Below are positions 35,421 through 43,886 of a DNA stretch of 64,000 nucleotides, piece after piece. The notes under the pieces are model-generated. The model saw only the letters and a list, made by a program, of their open reading frames with translations, was not told the origin of the DNA and did not search any database. How positions within the stretch are numbered: position 1 is the first letter of the stretch; every line of letters starts with the position of its first letter. Location of the stretch: positions 42,651-106,650 of the forward strand of contig JAEZRE010000010.1 of NCBI GenBank assembly GCA_023412915.1, written 5' to 3'. A program made the position numbers and the translations under genes. The DNA comes from Bacillota bacterium (lineage in GTDB: Bacteria > Bacillota > Clostridia > Acetivibrionales > DTU013).

Positions 35421-36989
35421 ATGGAGAAGCAAAAGGGTTTGTCGGCATGGCACCTTACTATGATGTCCCTGGGGACGGTCATAGGAGGTTCGTTTTTTCT
35501 GGGTACGTCCGTGGCGATACATGCCGCGGGGCCTTCCGTGATAATAAACTATGTGCTGGGAGGCGTCCTTGTATATTTCATACTTTACGCATTGTCGGAA
35601 ATGACCGTTGCAAATCCGGGAGCAGGTTCGTTCCGGGCATTCGCCGCGCAGGCTTTCGGTCCCGGCGCGGGCTTCGTCGTCGGCTGGGTCTACTGGTCGG
35701 GGATGATACTTGCGATGTCGAGTGAGGCTACGGCCATATCGATACTTGTTCGCAAGTGGATCCCGAACGTGTCTCTGCCGCTGCTTGGCAGCTTGATCAT
35801 CATCGGCGTCACACTTCTCAACCTCCTGGGAGCAAGACAGCTCAGCAAGCTTGAAAGCGGCCTTGCTGCAATTAAACTCATTACTATAGTCTCATTCATC
35901 ATATTTGCCCTGCTTATGGTCGTAGGGTTGTTTCCGGGCACGCGGGCCGCGGGTATAGGCGAACTTGCGCGGGAACCCGCAATGCCGGGCGGTCTGAAGG
36001 GGATCGCGGGAAGCATACTTATCGTCATGTTTGCGTACGCCGGCTTTGAAGTGATCGGTCTTGCGGCGTCTGAAGCGGAAAACCCCCGGAAGACTGTTCC
36101 GCGTGCTATCAGAAATACAGTATTTAGCCTCGTCAGCCTTTATATATTGACAGCTTTGGCGATACTTCTCCTCGTCCCAACGGCTGCGCTGGGCGAAAAC
36201 ATGAGTCCGATGGTGGCGGCGCTGACAAGGCAGGGGGTGACCTGGGCGGGAACGGCTTTGAATGCCGTGCTGATCACAGCCATACTTTCAACGATGCTTG
36301 CGGCAATGTTCGGACTGGGCAGGATGATACGCTCTCTGGCTGATGAGGGTCTTGCGCCTGTTTGGCTCAAGGATAAAAGAGAAGTCCCGTACAGGGGCAT
36401 ATTGTTTTCAGGCCTGGCCATGCTGGTCGGCCTCGGCCTTGGGTTGCTGCTGCCGAAGGTATACCTGTTCCTCATAAGCTCGGGAGGCTTTGCACTGCTG
36501 TTCACATATGCAGCTATCATGGCCACGCAGCTTCGCTACAGAAAGCGCTTCGGCTGTCCGCCCGAAGGTAAGTGCCAGATGCCGGGATATCCATATACAA
36601 CGTGGGCTGTCCTCGCGGTGCTCGTCATTGCAATGCTCAGCATGCCCTTCATACCGGGGCAGGCTTCAGGGCTGTTTGCAGGTGTTGCGCTGGTCGTGCT
36701 GTTTACCGCAATTTACACGGGTATGTGGTTTCGTGCCAAATACCCGAGAAGGACACTGATTGCCGGAAGTATTCTCAAACCCGGGAGTGCGCTCAATCCC
36801 GGGAGTGCGCTCAATCCTAGGAGTGCCCCCAAGCTTGGTAATAATCCCGGGTTTTCGACGGAAGCTTCGCAGGAACTGGCTGATAAACCTGAAACCGGAG
36901 AAAAACGGGAGGAACTGACAGAGCAAAAGGAACAGGCGGAAACTACAGAAGAACTGAAGGAAGGCCGGAATAACAGGGGTACGGACTGA
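35421..36989 (+). CDS. Amino-acid permease (APC superfamily)
   Basis: 522 residues. About 12 membrane helices (residues 10-435) with the APC signature G.VIG.G.F.G near the start and the SEAENPRKTVPRAI loop in the middle. It probably exchanges or imports amino acids with protons; substrate unknown. The cytoplasmic C-terminus (about 445-522) is unusual: it contains a hexapeptide repeat (see repeat) and then a charged Glu/Lys-rich tail. ATG 35421 with GGAG upstream. Located after the terminator-like hairpin. Confidence 0.88.
   Translation: MEKQKGLSAWHLTMMSLGTVIGGSFFLGTSVAIHAAGPSVIINYVLGGVLVYFILYALSEMTVANPGAGSFRAFAAQAFGPGAGFVVGWVYWSGMILAMSSEATAISILVRKWIPNVSLPLLGSLIIIGVTLLNLLGARQLSKLESGLAAIKLITIVSFIIFALLMVVGLFPGTRAAGIGELAREPAMPGGLKGIAGSILIVMFAYAGFEVIGLAASEAENPRKTVPRAIRNTVFSLVSLYILTALAILLLVPTAALGENMSPMVAALTRQGVTWAGTALNAVLITAILSTMLAAMFGLGRMIRSLADEGLAPVWLKDKREVPYRGILFSGLAMLVGLGLGLLLPKVYLFLISSGGFALLFTYAAIMATQLRYRKRFGCPPEGKCQMPGYPYTTWAVLAVLVIAMLSMPFIPGQASGLFAGVALVVLFTAIYTGMWFRAKYPRRTLIAGSILKPGSALNPGSALNPRSAPKLGNNPGFSTEASQELADKPETGEKREELTEQKEQAETTEELKEGRNNRGTD
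36774..36827 (+). repeat. Three 18-bp tandem repeats in permease C-terminus
   Basis: Units start at 36774, 36792 and 36810: CTCAAACCCGGGAGTGCG, CTCAATCCCGGGAGTGCG and CTCAATCCTAGGAGTGCC. They encode (L-K/N-P-G/R-S-A) three times, and degenerate copies follow (CCCAAGCTTGGT...). The frame is kept, so the repeat changes only the tail length. Confidence 0.85.
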
Positions 36990-37503
36990 TAATTTTTGTG
37001 TAAGTGCAAATACGGTTCCATTATAGGAATATTACCTACATTGTATTGAGTATAGAAATAATATGTTTTATCAGCACCCTATAAAATGGACATTAGAAGA
37101 ATTGGACAAGAGCAATGGAATGAGAGTGGTCATTTTTTCAACTAATGGGCAAATTTTTAGAGAAAATTCTAAGTTTTCGCACTATTTAACGGTTTTTTTG
37201 CGATATAAAGATATACAATGCGGGATTATGTAGACCAATGTGCCCATTAATTGAAATTTTGGACAATTTGTTAGTTGCAGAAGATTACTATCGCAGATGC
37301 AGATTGTCATGACGCTATTAGTTAAGTTGAGTTTGACGATAAGACTGACGTCCGATAGGGATTAGAAATAATGTGGGCGAAAGGTCATGCGGCTAAAGGG
37401 GGCATAATGCTAAGCCGAGTTTAGTGCTACGCTATATCGATAAAAAATGGATTGTAAAAATCGAAATCTTATTTCGCACTTTTATATAAGGTAAGCTAAA
37501 GAA
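36990..37503. other. AT-rich gene-free island
   Basis: About 510 bp with no credible gene and an AT content clearly higher than the flanks. The longest frame is a 56-codon ORF at 37063-37233 without a good ribosome site. The second half (37310-37440) is G-richer and shows small inverted repeats (CGGCT/AGCCG around 37391-37419; CTAAGC..TTTAG). It could be a decayed mobile or foreign segment or hold an unrecognised RNA. I see no IS ends, no tRNA and no CRISPR. Confidence 0.5.
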
Positions 37504-37540
37504 AAAGGTACTATCCGGGGTTTTATCGGACAGTACCTTT
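37504..37540. terminator. Bidirectional terminator before alpha-galactoside operon end
   Basis: AAAGGTACT-A-TCCG pairs with CGGA-C-AGTACCTTT (one mismatch) around a GGGTTTTAT loop. On the minus strand it ends with TTTTTC and follows the GPH symporter gene. Confidence 0.8.
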
Positions 37541-37595
37541 TGTTTCACACTACGGAGTTTGCGTTAACTCCCGTACCCTGCAACCTATGCGAATA

Positions 37596-38972
37596 CTACT
37601 CCCCGAGGTTTATATCTCCGCGCTGCTGCAACTCCGATACCATTTCGTTGAACATTTTCTGATCTATCTTATATTTCAGCCTGTAAATAACATATCCTAT
37701 CAATATTAGCGCAAGTGGCAGAAAAAGCATAGCCGTTTTCAATGTCAGCAGGCCTTCGGGTGTTACGTCGGCTGCGGATTTAGCCCGGCTTATCCCGGAT
37801 ATTATGACTGTCGCTCCTACAACGCCGCTCGCGACGGCCGCGCCGATCTTGTTTATGAACGGCTGGAGTGAAAGCGTTATGCTGTCGTTGCGCTTGCCGA
37901 GCTTCCACTGCCCGTATTCGATCGTATCGGCAAGGAACATGAGCATCAGCAGCTGTATAAAGGCCTGACCCAGGAAGATCAGCACTCCGGCGGTCCCGAT
38001 GTACCTCATGTCCATCGGGGCGAAGAAGAATACGATATAACCGAGGATGACGAATACCGTGGAGCCCGTATAAAGACTCTTTCTGCTGAACCATTTGCTG
38101 AATATGGGGAAGACGAGCAGCGCGACGGTCTGCGTTATGCCCAGTACAAGCGCGAAGATCGAATACATGCCCTCGTCTCCGTAGGCGTATTTGAAAAAGT
38201 AAAGCCCGAAGCTCGTGGTCGTCGTGTAGCCTATCATGAACAACGCCATTGAAATGGCTGTGTAAAGCAGCTGATCGTTCCTGAAAATGACAGTGAACAA
38301 TTCCTTGAGAGACGTATTCTGCTCCTGTTTGAAGACTCCCTTGAACTCCTTTACGCCGAACAGTGTGATACACTGACCCGCCAGCATTATCAGCGCAATG
38401 ACCACAGTCATCACAAAATAGGCCTTTGTCAAGCTGCCCAGGGACTTCTCAAGCATTCCGGTAACAGGCACTATGAGCACCACCACGGCAAACATGCCTA
38501 TGTTGGCGCATATACGTGCGAAGGCGCCGATGCGTTCGCGCTCCTTCTGATCCATGCTGAGAGACGGCAGCATCGACCAATAACCGATATCGTTCGCTGT
38601 AAAGCTGACATCCCAGAGAACATATATCAGTGTGAATACGATAAGGTAGGCGGCCCCTTTCAATCCGAAATCGGTGAACATCAAAGTTGTTACTAGCGCT
38701 GTGCCAACGGCCCCTAAAGCTATCCAGGGCTTGAACTTGCCAAACCTGCCATGGGTATTGTCGACGATGACTCCCATGATCGGGTCGTTGACGGCGTCGA
38801 AGATACGGGCAGCCAACAGGATGCCCGTAAGCCACCACAGCATGGTGTCGGACATTTCGAGTACGTCCGTCAGGTAAAACATGAGGTACATGCTGACAAG
38901 CGTGAAAAGCATATCCCTCCCGACGGTTCCCAGACCAAAGGTGTAACGGTTGCGGCTTGATGCGGTTTTCAT
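37596..38972 (-). CDS. GPH-family glycoside/cation symporter (MelB-like)
   Basis: 458 residues with about 12 membrane segments of the glycoside-pentoside-hexuronide:cation symporter family. N-terminal features include GTVGRDMLFTLVSMYLMFYLTDV and DPIMG, the usual cation-binding Asp region of helix II, and a basic RFGKFKPW loop. Import of melibiose/raffinose-like alpha-galactosides is likely from the neighbouring GH36 and GH13 genes. It overlaps the GH36 gene by four bases (ATGA), with GGGAGG upstream inside that gene. Last gene of the operon, followed by a terminator. Confidence 0.9.
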   Translation of the reverse strand: MKTASSRNRYTFGLGTVGRDMLFTLVSMYLMFYLTDVLEMSDTMLWWLTGILLAARIFDAVNDPIMGVIVDNTHGRFGKFKPWIALGAVGTALVTTLMFTDFGLKGAAYLIVFTLIYVLWDVSFTANDIGYWSMLPSLSMDQKERERIGAFARICANIGMFAVVVLIVPVTGMLEKSLGSLTKAYFVMTVVIALIMLAGQCITLFGVKEFKGVFKQEQNTSLKELFTVIFRNDQLLYTAISMALFMIGYTTTTSFGLYFFKYAYGDEGMYSIFALVLGITQTVALLVFPIFSKWFSRKSLYTGSTVFVILGYIVFFFAPMDMRYIGTAGVLIFLGQAFIQLLMLMFLADTIEYGQWKLGKRNDSITLSLQPFINKIGAAVASGVVGATVIISGISRAKSAADVTPEGLLTLKTAMLFLPLALILIGYVIYRLKYKIDQKMFNEMVSELQQRGDINLGE

Positions 38973-41329
38973 GAAACAGCCTCCCTTGATTGTTCAGTTT
39001 GTTTTGTGACAACGTACAGGTTCGAGCCGAAATCTCCCAGAAGACGCGTCCTGTTATTGTAATAGGTGCCCACGAACTGGTTGTTCAGCCGTACTCCCGA
39101 CATAAGCAGGTCTCCGTAGCCCCTGTATGCTTCAACGCAGTCGGTCAGGCTGCGATGCCTGTTCGCCATGCTGAGGATGAAGCCGTTGGGATCCAGGGAG
39201 AAGGGGAGTATATGCTTTACCAGCCCGCCGAAGCGTTTTATGGAAAGGCTTTGTGGCCTTGTTTCGAGAGAATATAGGGCGCCCGGGTCCAAGGCCGTAA
39301 GCGGTAGAAAATCGTAACCCTCGCTGGCCCCGGCCTGTGTCTGGAAAAAGCCGGCCAGTGCTTTGCCGGAATCCTTGTCCGTGCACTGCCAGTGGACCTT
39401 GTTGGCCTTCTGCGCGGGCAGTCTGTCGAAACGGCCGTATTGCAAGGTTCTCCTGTGTTTCTTGTAAAATTCTGTCTGGCTTTTGATCTCCCTTTTTTCC
39501 GCTGGAGTCAGATATTTGAGGTCCAATTCGTATCCAAGACAGCCGAAGGAGGCGACGTTGAACCGCGTCGGGAGCGGTGTGCCGCGAAGCGTCTGTTGGT
39601 GCGGCGCTTCCGATACATGGGCTCCCATGGCCGACAGCGGATAGAGGTACGACAGCCCGCCCTGTATCTTCAGCCGCTCTATCGGATCGGTATCGTCGGA
39701 GGCCCATATTTGCGGGGAATAGCATAGCATTCCCGGGTCGAACCTGTTGCCGCCGCTTGAGCAGCTTTCTAAAAGTATATGCGGACGAGGCCTGAAAATT
39801 CTCTCGAGAATGTCGTAAAGCCCGAGTATGTAACGGTGGAAGAACTCACCCTGGTTGTCCAGACTCGTCGAACAGGCGTCGCTAATATGACGGTTCATAT
39901 CCCATTTGACATAGGTGATGCCTGCTTCATCGAGAATCCTGCCGACAGAGGCTACGATATAGTCCCGCACCTCCGGCCTGCACAGATCCAGTACGAGCTG
40001 ATTCCGGCCCAGTGTCGGCTTCTTGCCGGGAGTCACGACAGCGTATTCGGGATAGGCTCTGAAAAGATCGCTGTCCGGGTTGACCATTTCAGGCTCGAAC
40101 CAAAGCCCGAACTCCAATCCGAGCTTTCTAATGCGTTTCGCGAATCCGCCTATCCCTCCGGGTAATTTTCTGCGGTCGACCTCGTAATCCCCAAGACCGG
40201 CCGTATCGTTGTCACGTCCTTTGAACCAGCCGTCGTCGAGCACGAACAATTCGACACCCAGGCGCCTGGCCTGACGCGCCAGCTTAAGCAGCCTGCCCTG
40301 GGTGAATTTAAAAAAACAAGCTTCCCAATCGTTCAGCAGTATCGGACGCTCTTTTCCTTTCCAATCACCGCGTACGATATGATCGTTTATAAAATCGTGA
40401 AAATTGTGGCTCATGCCGTTGTAGCCCTCTGAACTGAACGTCATGAACGCTTCGGGCGTTTCGAAGCGCTCGCCCGTCTTCAGAGTCCATTCGAAACAAT
40501 GGGGATTGATACCGAGCAGCACACGTACGAGCTGGTGGTTGCTCAGCTCGGCCGCGCCGTAGTGATTTCCGCTGTATATCAGGTTGAAGCCGTAGACATA
40601 GCCGTTTTGTTCGGTAGCGTCCTTTTCGGCGAGCAGAAAACCGGGATTGTGCCGGTTGCTGCTCGCGCCCGTGGTTGAAGAATTCACATACAGCCCGTAT
40701 TCGAGCGGACGGTCATGCCTGTGGGCTTCCTTTATCCAACCGCCGTCGAACGTGACAAGCTTGAAGCTCCTGTTCGGCAGATCAACTGACATACTCATTA
40801 TGCGCCTGATTACCAGAGGGCTTTCGTTGTTGTTTATCAGCGCTGCGCGCCTCGTAATCACATTAGTTTTTTCGTAAACGGTATAATATAACAACAAACC
40901 GACCCTGTTAGATTCATCCACAAGGGTCAGCTCCAGGGTCGTGCAGTCGGTTTCTTCGCCGTATGCGGTGGGCAGGAAGCCTTCCATCCGGACATAGCCC
41001 GGTATTATCCTGTGCGAACGGTAGAGGAAATCGCAGGTGAAAGTGCCGTCGGGCATTTTTATCTCAACCGGCGAATGCCTGTAGTCGCCGCGCCCTATAC
41101 CCGACCATTCGAGACAAAGGTTGTCGAGGCAGTAGTTAGGGTCGGCAGGATCGTAGCAAACGCTGCTTCCCAACTCCGCGGACCGCTTGAGCGCCAGCCC
41201 TTCGGGATCCTGTTCCCTGAGCCGGGGACCGTAGTGCAGTTGTTCGATATGTCCGAAAGACGTCAGGCGAAGCCAATAGCTTGTTTTATCTGTAGTCAGC
41301 CTGAAAACATTGTCGTTGAAATCTATCAT
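38969..41329 (-). CDS. Alpha-galactosidase, glycoside hydrolase family 36
   Basis: 786 residues (799 if a more distant start is used). The GH36 fold is shown by the barrel motifs and the catalytic pair: nucleophile Asp in YVKWDMNR and the acid/base Asp in the WASDDTD segment. CSSGGNRFD before it is a family hallmark. It releases terminal alpha-galactose from melibiose, raffinose or stachyose. No signal peptide, so it acts in the cytoplasm after uptake by the symporter. ATG 41329 is selected because AAGGAGG lies 11 bp upstream; in the other gene direction it is coupled to the symporter by ATGA. Confidence 0.92.
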   Translation of the reverse strand: MIDFNDNVFRLTTDKTSYWLRLTSFGHIEQLHYGPRLREQDPEGLALKRSAELGSSVCYDPADPNYCLDNLCLEWSGIGRGDYRHSPVEIKMPDGTFTCDFLYRSHRIIPGYVRMEGFLPTAYGEETDCTTLELTLVDESNRVGLLLYYTVYEKTNVITRRAALINNNESPLVIRRIMSMSVDLPNRSFKLVTFDGGWIKEAHRHDRPLEYGLYVNSSTTGASSNRHNPGFLLAEKDATEQNGYVYGFNLIYSGNHYGAAELSNHQLVRVLLGINPHCFEWTLKTGERFETPEAFMTFSSEGYNGMSHNFHDFINDHIVRGDWKGKERPILLNDWEACFFKFTQGRLLKLARQARRLGVELFVLDDGWFKGRDNDTAGLGDYEVDRRKLPGGIGGFAKRIRKLGLEFGLWFEPEMVNPDSDLFRAYPEYAVVTPGKKPTLGRNQLVLDLCRPEVRDYIVASVGRILDEAGITYVKWDMNRHISDACSTSLDNQGEFFHRYILGLYDILERIFRPRPHILLESCSSGGNRFDPGMLCYSPQIWASDDTDPIERLKIQGGLSYLYPLSAMGAHVSEAPHQQTLRGTPLPTRFNVASFGCLGYELDLKYLTPAEKREIKSQTEFYKKHRRTLQYGRFDRLPAQKANKVHWQCTDKDSGKALAGFFQTQAGASEGYDFLPLTALDPGALYSLETRPQSLSIKRFGGLVKHILPFSLDPNGFILSMANRHRSLTDCVEAYRGYGDLLMSGVRLNNQFVGTYYNNRTRLLGDFGSNLYVVTKQTEQSREAVS

Positions 41330-41402
41330 GCCGCATTTGACCTCCTTATTGTTTTCACAGGGCTGCAATTTTCATGGAGCCGCAGTTTTCTGCCGGCTGC
41401 TG

Positions 41403-43181
41403 TCAATTATAATGGCGGCCGGTTGTATCAAAGCCGGTTGTATCGAGGCCGGAATTCGGCTTCTCCTTACGCGGGTCAGTGAGAATGACTGCTTCATAAG
41501 GCTTCAATATACCGTCGAATACCGCATTGTCTGAATTATCTGCTTTGCCTGCGTCTGCAGCGTTTAGGTCGTAGTTGGATAAAACCTGTTCTGGAAATGC
41601 TTTTAAGTTATTGTCGGTTTTGCCGGCAGTATTTGAAGAGCCGGCCTTGCCGGCCGATAAGTCGACTTTGCGCGGCTTATCCGAGAAGTTGAGGAGTATT
41701 GTAAAGCCGTCCCCGTCGTATTCGCGTCTGTATGCGAAAACGTGCCTGGTTACCAGCAGAGGGGCAAAAGTGCCATATTTCAGCACATCGCTGCCGGACC
41801 TGAGTGCAATCGCCGTTTTGTAGAAATTACGCACCGAGCCGGGAACGTTCAGCTGCGACTCCAAATTGATCCTTGTATGATTGGCGTTTACTCCAAGCCA
41901 CGGCTTGCCGGTCGTGAAACCAGCGTTCGGACCGCCGTCCCATTGCATGGGTGTACGTGCGTTGTCCCTGGAGGTTGCCCTCATCATCCGCCAACGTATG
42001 GCTCCGGGAAAATGCAGGCGCTTTGCAAGACGGTATATATTATGGGATTCGACGTCCTGGATCTGCTCAATGCCTGTGAAATCGAAGTTGGTCATGCCTA
42101 TTTCCTGTCCCTGGTATATGTACGGGGTTCCCCTGAGCGTCAGCAGCAGCGTGCAGAGCAGTTTGGCCGACTGAGCCCAATACGTACCGTCATTTCCGAA
42201 ACGCGAAACGCTCCTGGGCTGATCGTGATTCTCGAGATAATTGGCATTCCATTCAAGCTCCTGCTGCCATTTGACAAGGGTGGCGGCGAAACGGCCCGCG
42301 TTGAACTTGCGTTTGAACCATTTGACATAGAACTGGTCGGTTTCCATATGCTCGAACGTAAATAACATGTCGAGTTCGCGGCGGCTCGCGTCGCAAAGCT
42401 CCCGGCCGGTCTGCGGTGTAACGAAGACGGTTTCACCAACCGTAAAGCAGTCGTACCGGTCGAGAACCTCCCTTCGAAGCGTACGCAGTATCTCATGCGT
42501 GCCCTCCTGCGTCAGGTAATGCTCGAGACCCGTCAGCGCCAGCCTTTTTCTGCCGTCTTCGAGCGAAGTTTTGTAAAGTATGTTGATAACGTCGCAACGA
42601 AAGCCCGCAATGCCTTTATTCAGCCAAAAGCGCATTATGTCCTTGACTTCTTCGAGTACCTTCGGATTGTGCCAGTTGAGATCGGGCTGCTTTTTGGCAA
42701 AAAGGTGGAGATAATATTCTCCGCTTGCCTCGTCGTACTCCCAGCAGTCCTCTGCAAAGAAACTCGTCCAGTTGTTCGGCGCCCTTCCGTTTTTTCCAGG
42801 CCTCCAGATATAATAGTCCCGGTACTGGCTGTTTTTATCGCGGCTTTTTACGAACCACTGGTGTTCATCCGAGGTATGATTGATAACGAGATCCATTATT
42901 ATTTTGATATCGCGTTTTTCTGCTTCTTCGATCAGTCTGTCCATGTCGGCCATAGTGCCGAAATCGGGGTGAATACCGCAGTAATCGCTTATATCATAGC
43001 CATTGTCGGCATTAGGGGAGGGATAGACGGGACTCAGCCAGATAATGCCGACGCCAAGCTCCTTCAATTCGTCCAGATGCAGGATGATACCGGGAAGATC
43101 GCCTATACCGTCTCCGTTGGTATCCTGAAAGCTGCGGGGATAGATCTGATAAACGACACGTTCCTGCCACCATTTAACCAT
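41403..43181 (-). CDS. Alpha-glucosidase/oligo-1,6-glucosidase, GH13
   Basis: 592 residues. GH13 motifs are in order: DLVINH (region I, about 100), GFRCDVIN (nucleophile Asp, about 200), GETVF (acid/base Glu, about 255) and ENHDQPR (about 325). It is probably an intracellular oligo-alpha-glucosidase (sucrose isomerase or oligo-1,6-glucosidase group). The usual Met before the nucleophile Asp is Cys, which is uncommon. The C-terminal 60 residues after the beta domain are low-complexity (Asp/Asn/Ala/Gly repeats), unlike family members. First gene of the operon. Confidence 0.9.
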   Translation of the reverse strand: MVKWWQERVVYQIYPRSFQDTNGDGIGDLPGIILHLDELKELGVGIIWLSPVYPSPNADNGYDISDYCGIHPDFGTMADMDRLIEEAEKRDIKIIMDLVINHTSDEHQWFVKSRDKNSQYRDYYIWRPGKNGRAPNNWTSFFAEDCWEYDEASGEYYLHLFAKKQPDLNWHNPKVLEEVKDIMRFWLNKGIAGFRCDVINILYKTSLEDGRKRLALTGLEHYLTQEGTHEILRTLRREVLDRYDCFTVGETVFVTPQTGRELCDASRRELDMLFTFEHMETDQFYVKWFKRKFNAGRFAATLVKWQQELEWNANYLENHDQPRSVSRFGNDGTYWAQSAKLLCTLLLTLRGTPYIYQGQEIGMTNFDFTGIEQIQDVESHNIYRLAKRLHFPGAIRWRMMRATSRDNARTPMQWDGGPNAGFTTGKPWLGVNANHTRINLESQLNVPGSVRNFYKTAIALRSGSDVLKYGTFAPLLVTRHVFAYRREYDGDGFTILLNFSDKPRKVDLSAGKAGSSNTAGKTDNNLKAFPEQVLSNYDLNAADAGKADNSDNAVFDGILKPYEAVILTDPRKEKPNSGLDTTGFDTTGRHYN

Positions 43182-43311
43182 GAGGCGACGCCCCCTCGAA
43201 ATACATTTTTAGAGACCCTACCGATGTGATTTGATATATTTTAGTTTAATCCATTTTGCGTCCGGCCGCAAGCTGTCCTATTTTTCAATTACTATCATGC
43301 GACGTTAGGGG

Positions 43312-43317
43312 TATAAT
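43312..43317 (+). promoter_or_regulatory. Candidate -10 box for VOC gene
   Basis: TATAAT 52 bp before the ATG at 43369 in the divergent region with the sugar operon. No clear -35. Confidence 0.35.
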
Positions 43318-43368
43318 ATAATAAAAACGCGAAGGAGTGTCGAGAAGAATTACTCGACGATAAAGGAT

Positions 43369-43731
43369 ATGAAATTCAACTGGTGTACCATATCAGTGAA
43401 GGATCTCGACGAATCGATTAAATTTTATCAGGATATTGTCGGGCTGAGCGTCGAAAGAAGGTTCAAGGCGGGGCCGGACGCGGAAATCTGCTTTATGGGC
43501 GAAGGAGAGACAAAGATCGAACTGATATGCGACAAGGGGCACAAGGCGCCGGGCAACATCGAGGGAATATCTCTCGGGTTTGAAGTAAAGCCGGTCGACG
43601 AAATGCTGGAACTGGTCAAAAGCAGGGGTCTGAAGGTGGAGAGCGGTCCCGTGCAGCCCAACCCGCACGTAAGGTTTTTCTTCGTCAAGGACCCGAACGG
43701 GCTCAGCATACAGTTCATAGAGAACCTGTGA
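43369..43731 (+). CDS. VOC family (glyoxalase/dioxygenase-fold) protein
   Basis: 120 residues, one vicinal-oxygen-chelate module pair (bAbbb twice). W5/CTISVKDLDESIKFYQDIVGL at the start and FFVKDPNGLSIQFIE at the end match the typical VOC pattern with His/Glu metal ligands (HVRFFFVKDPNG). The function ranges from glyoxalase to resistance proteins, and cannot be narrowed. Confidence 0.8.
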   Translation: MKFNWCTISVKDLDESIKFYQDIVGLSVERRFKAGPDAEICFMGEGETKIELICDKGHKAPGNIEGISLGFEVKPVDEMLELVKSRGLKVESGPVQPNPHVRFFFVKDPNGLSIQFIENL

Positions 43732-43886
43732 GCTGGCGGCACGAACCGCAGTCGCAAAACCGTAGTCACGAACCGCAGGCGTAAACCACAAATAATTATG
43801 CTGCGCAGACGATGCTGTAAAGAAACCTGTAACAAACGAAATCATAACCCGAATAATCTTATAACGTGTTGTAGCAGGGGAGAGAA

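Noticed and set aside
37063..37233. A 56-codon ORF in the AT-rich island
   Set aside because: It has no ribosome site or recognisable family and lies in a region with many stops, so it is not called a gene.
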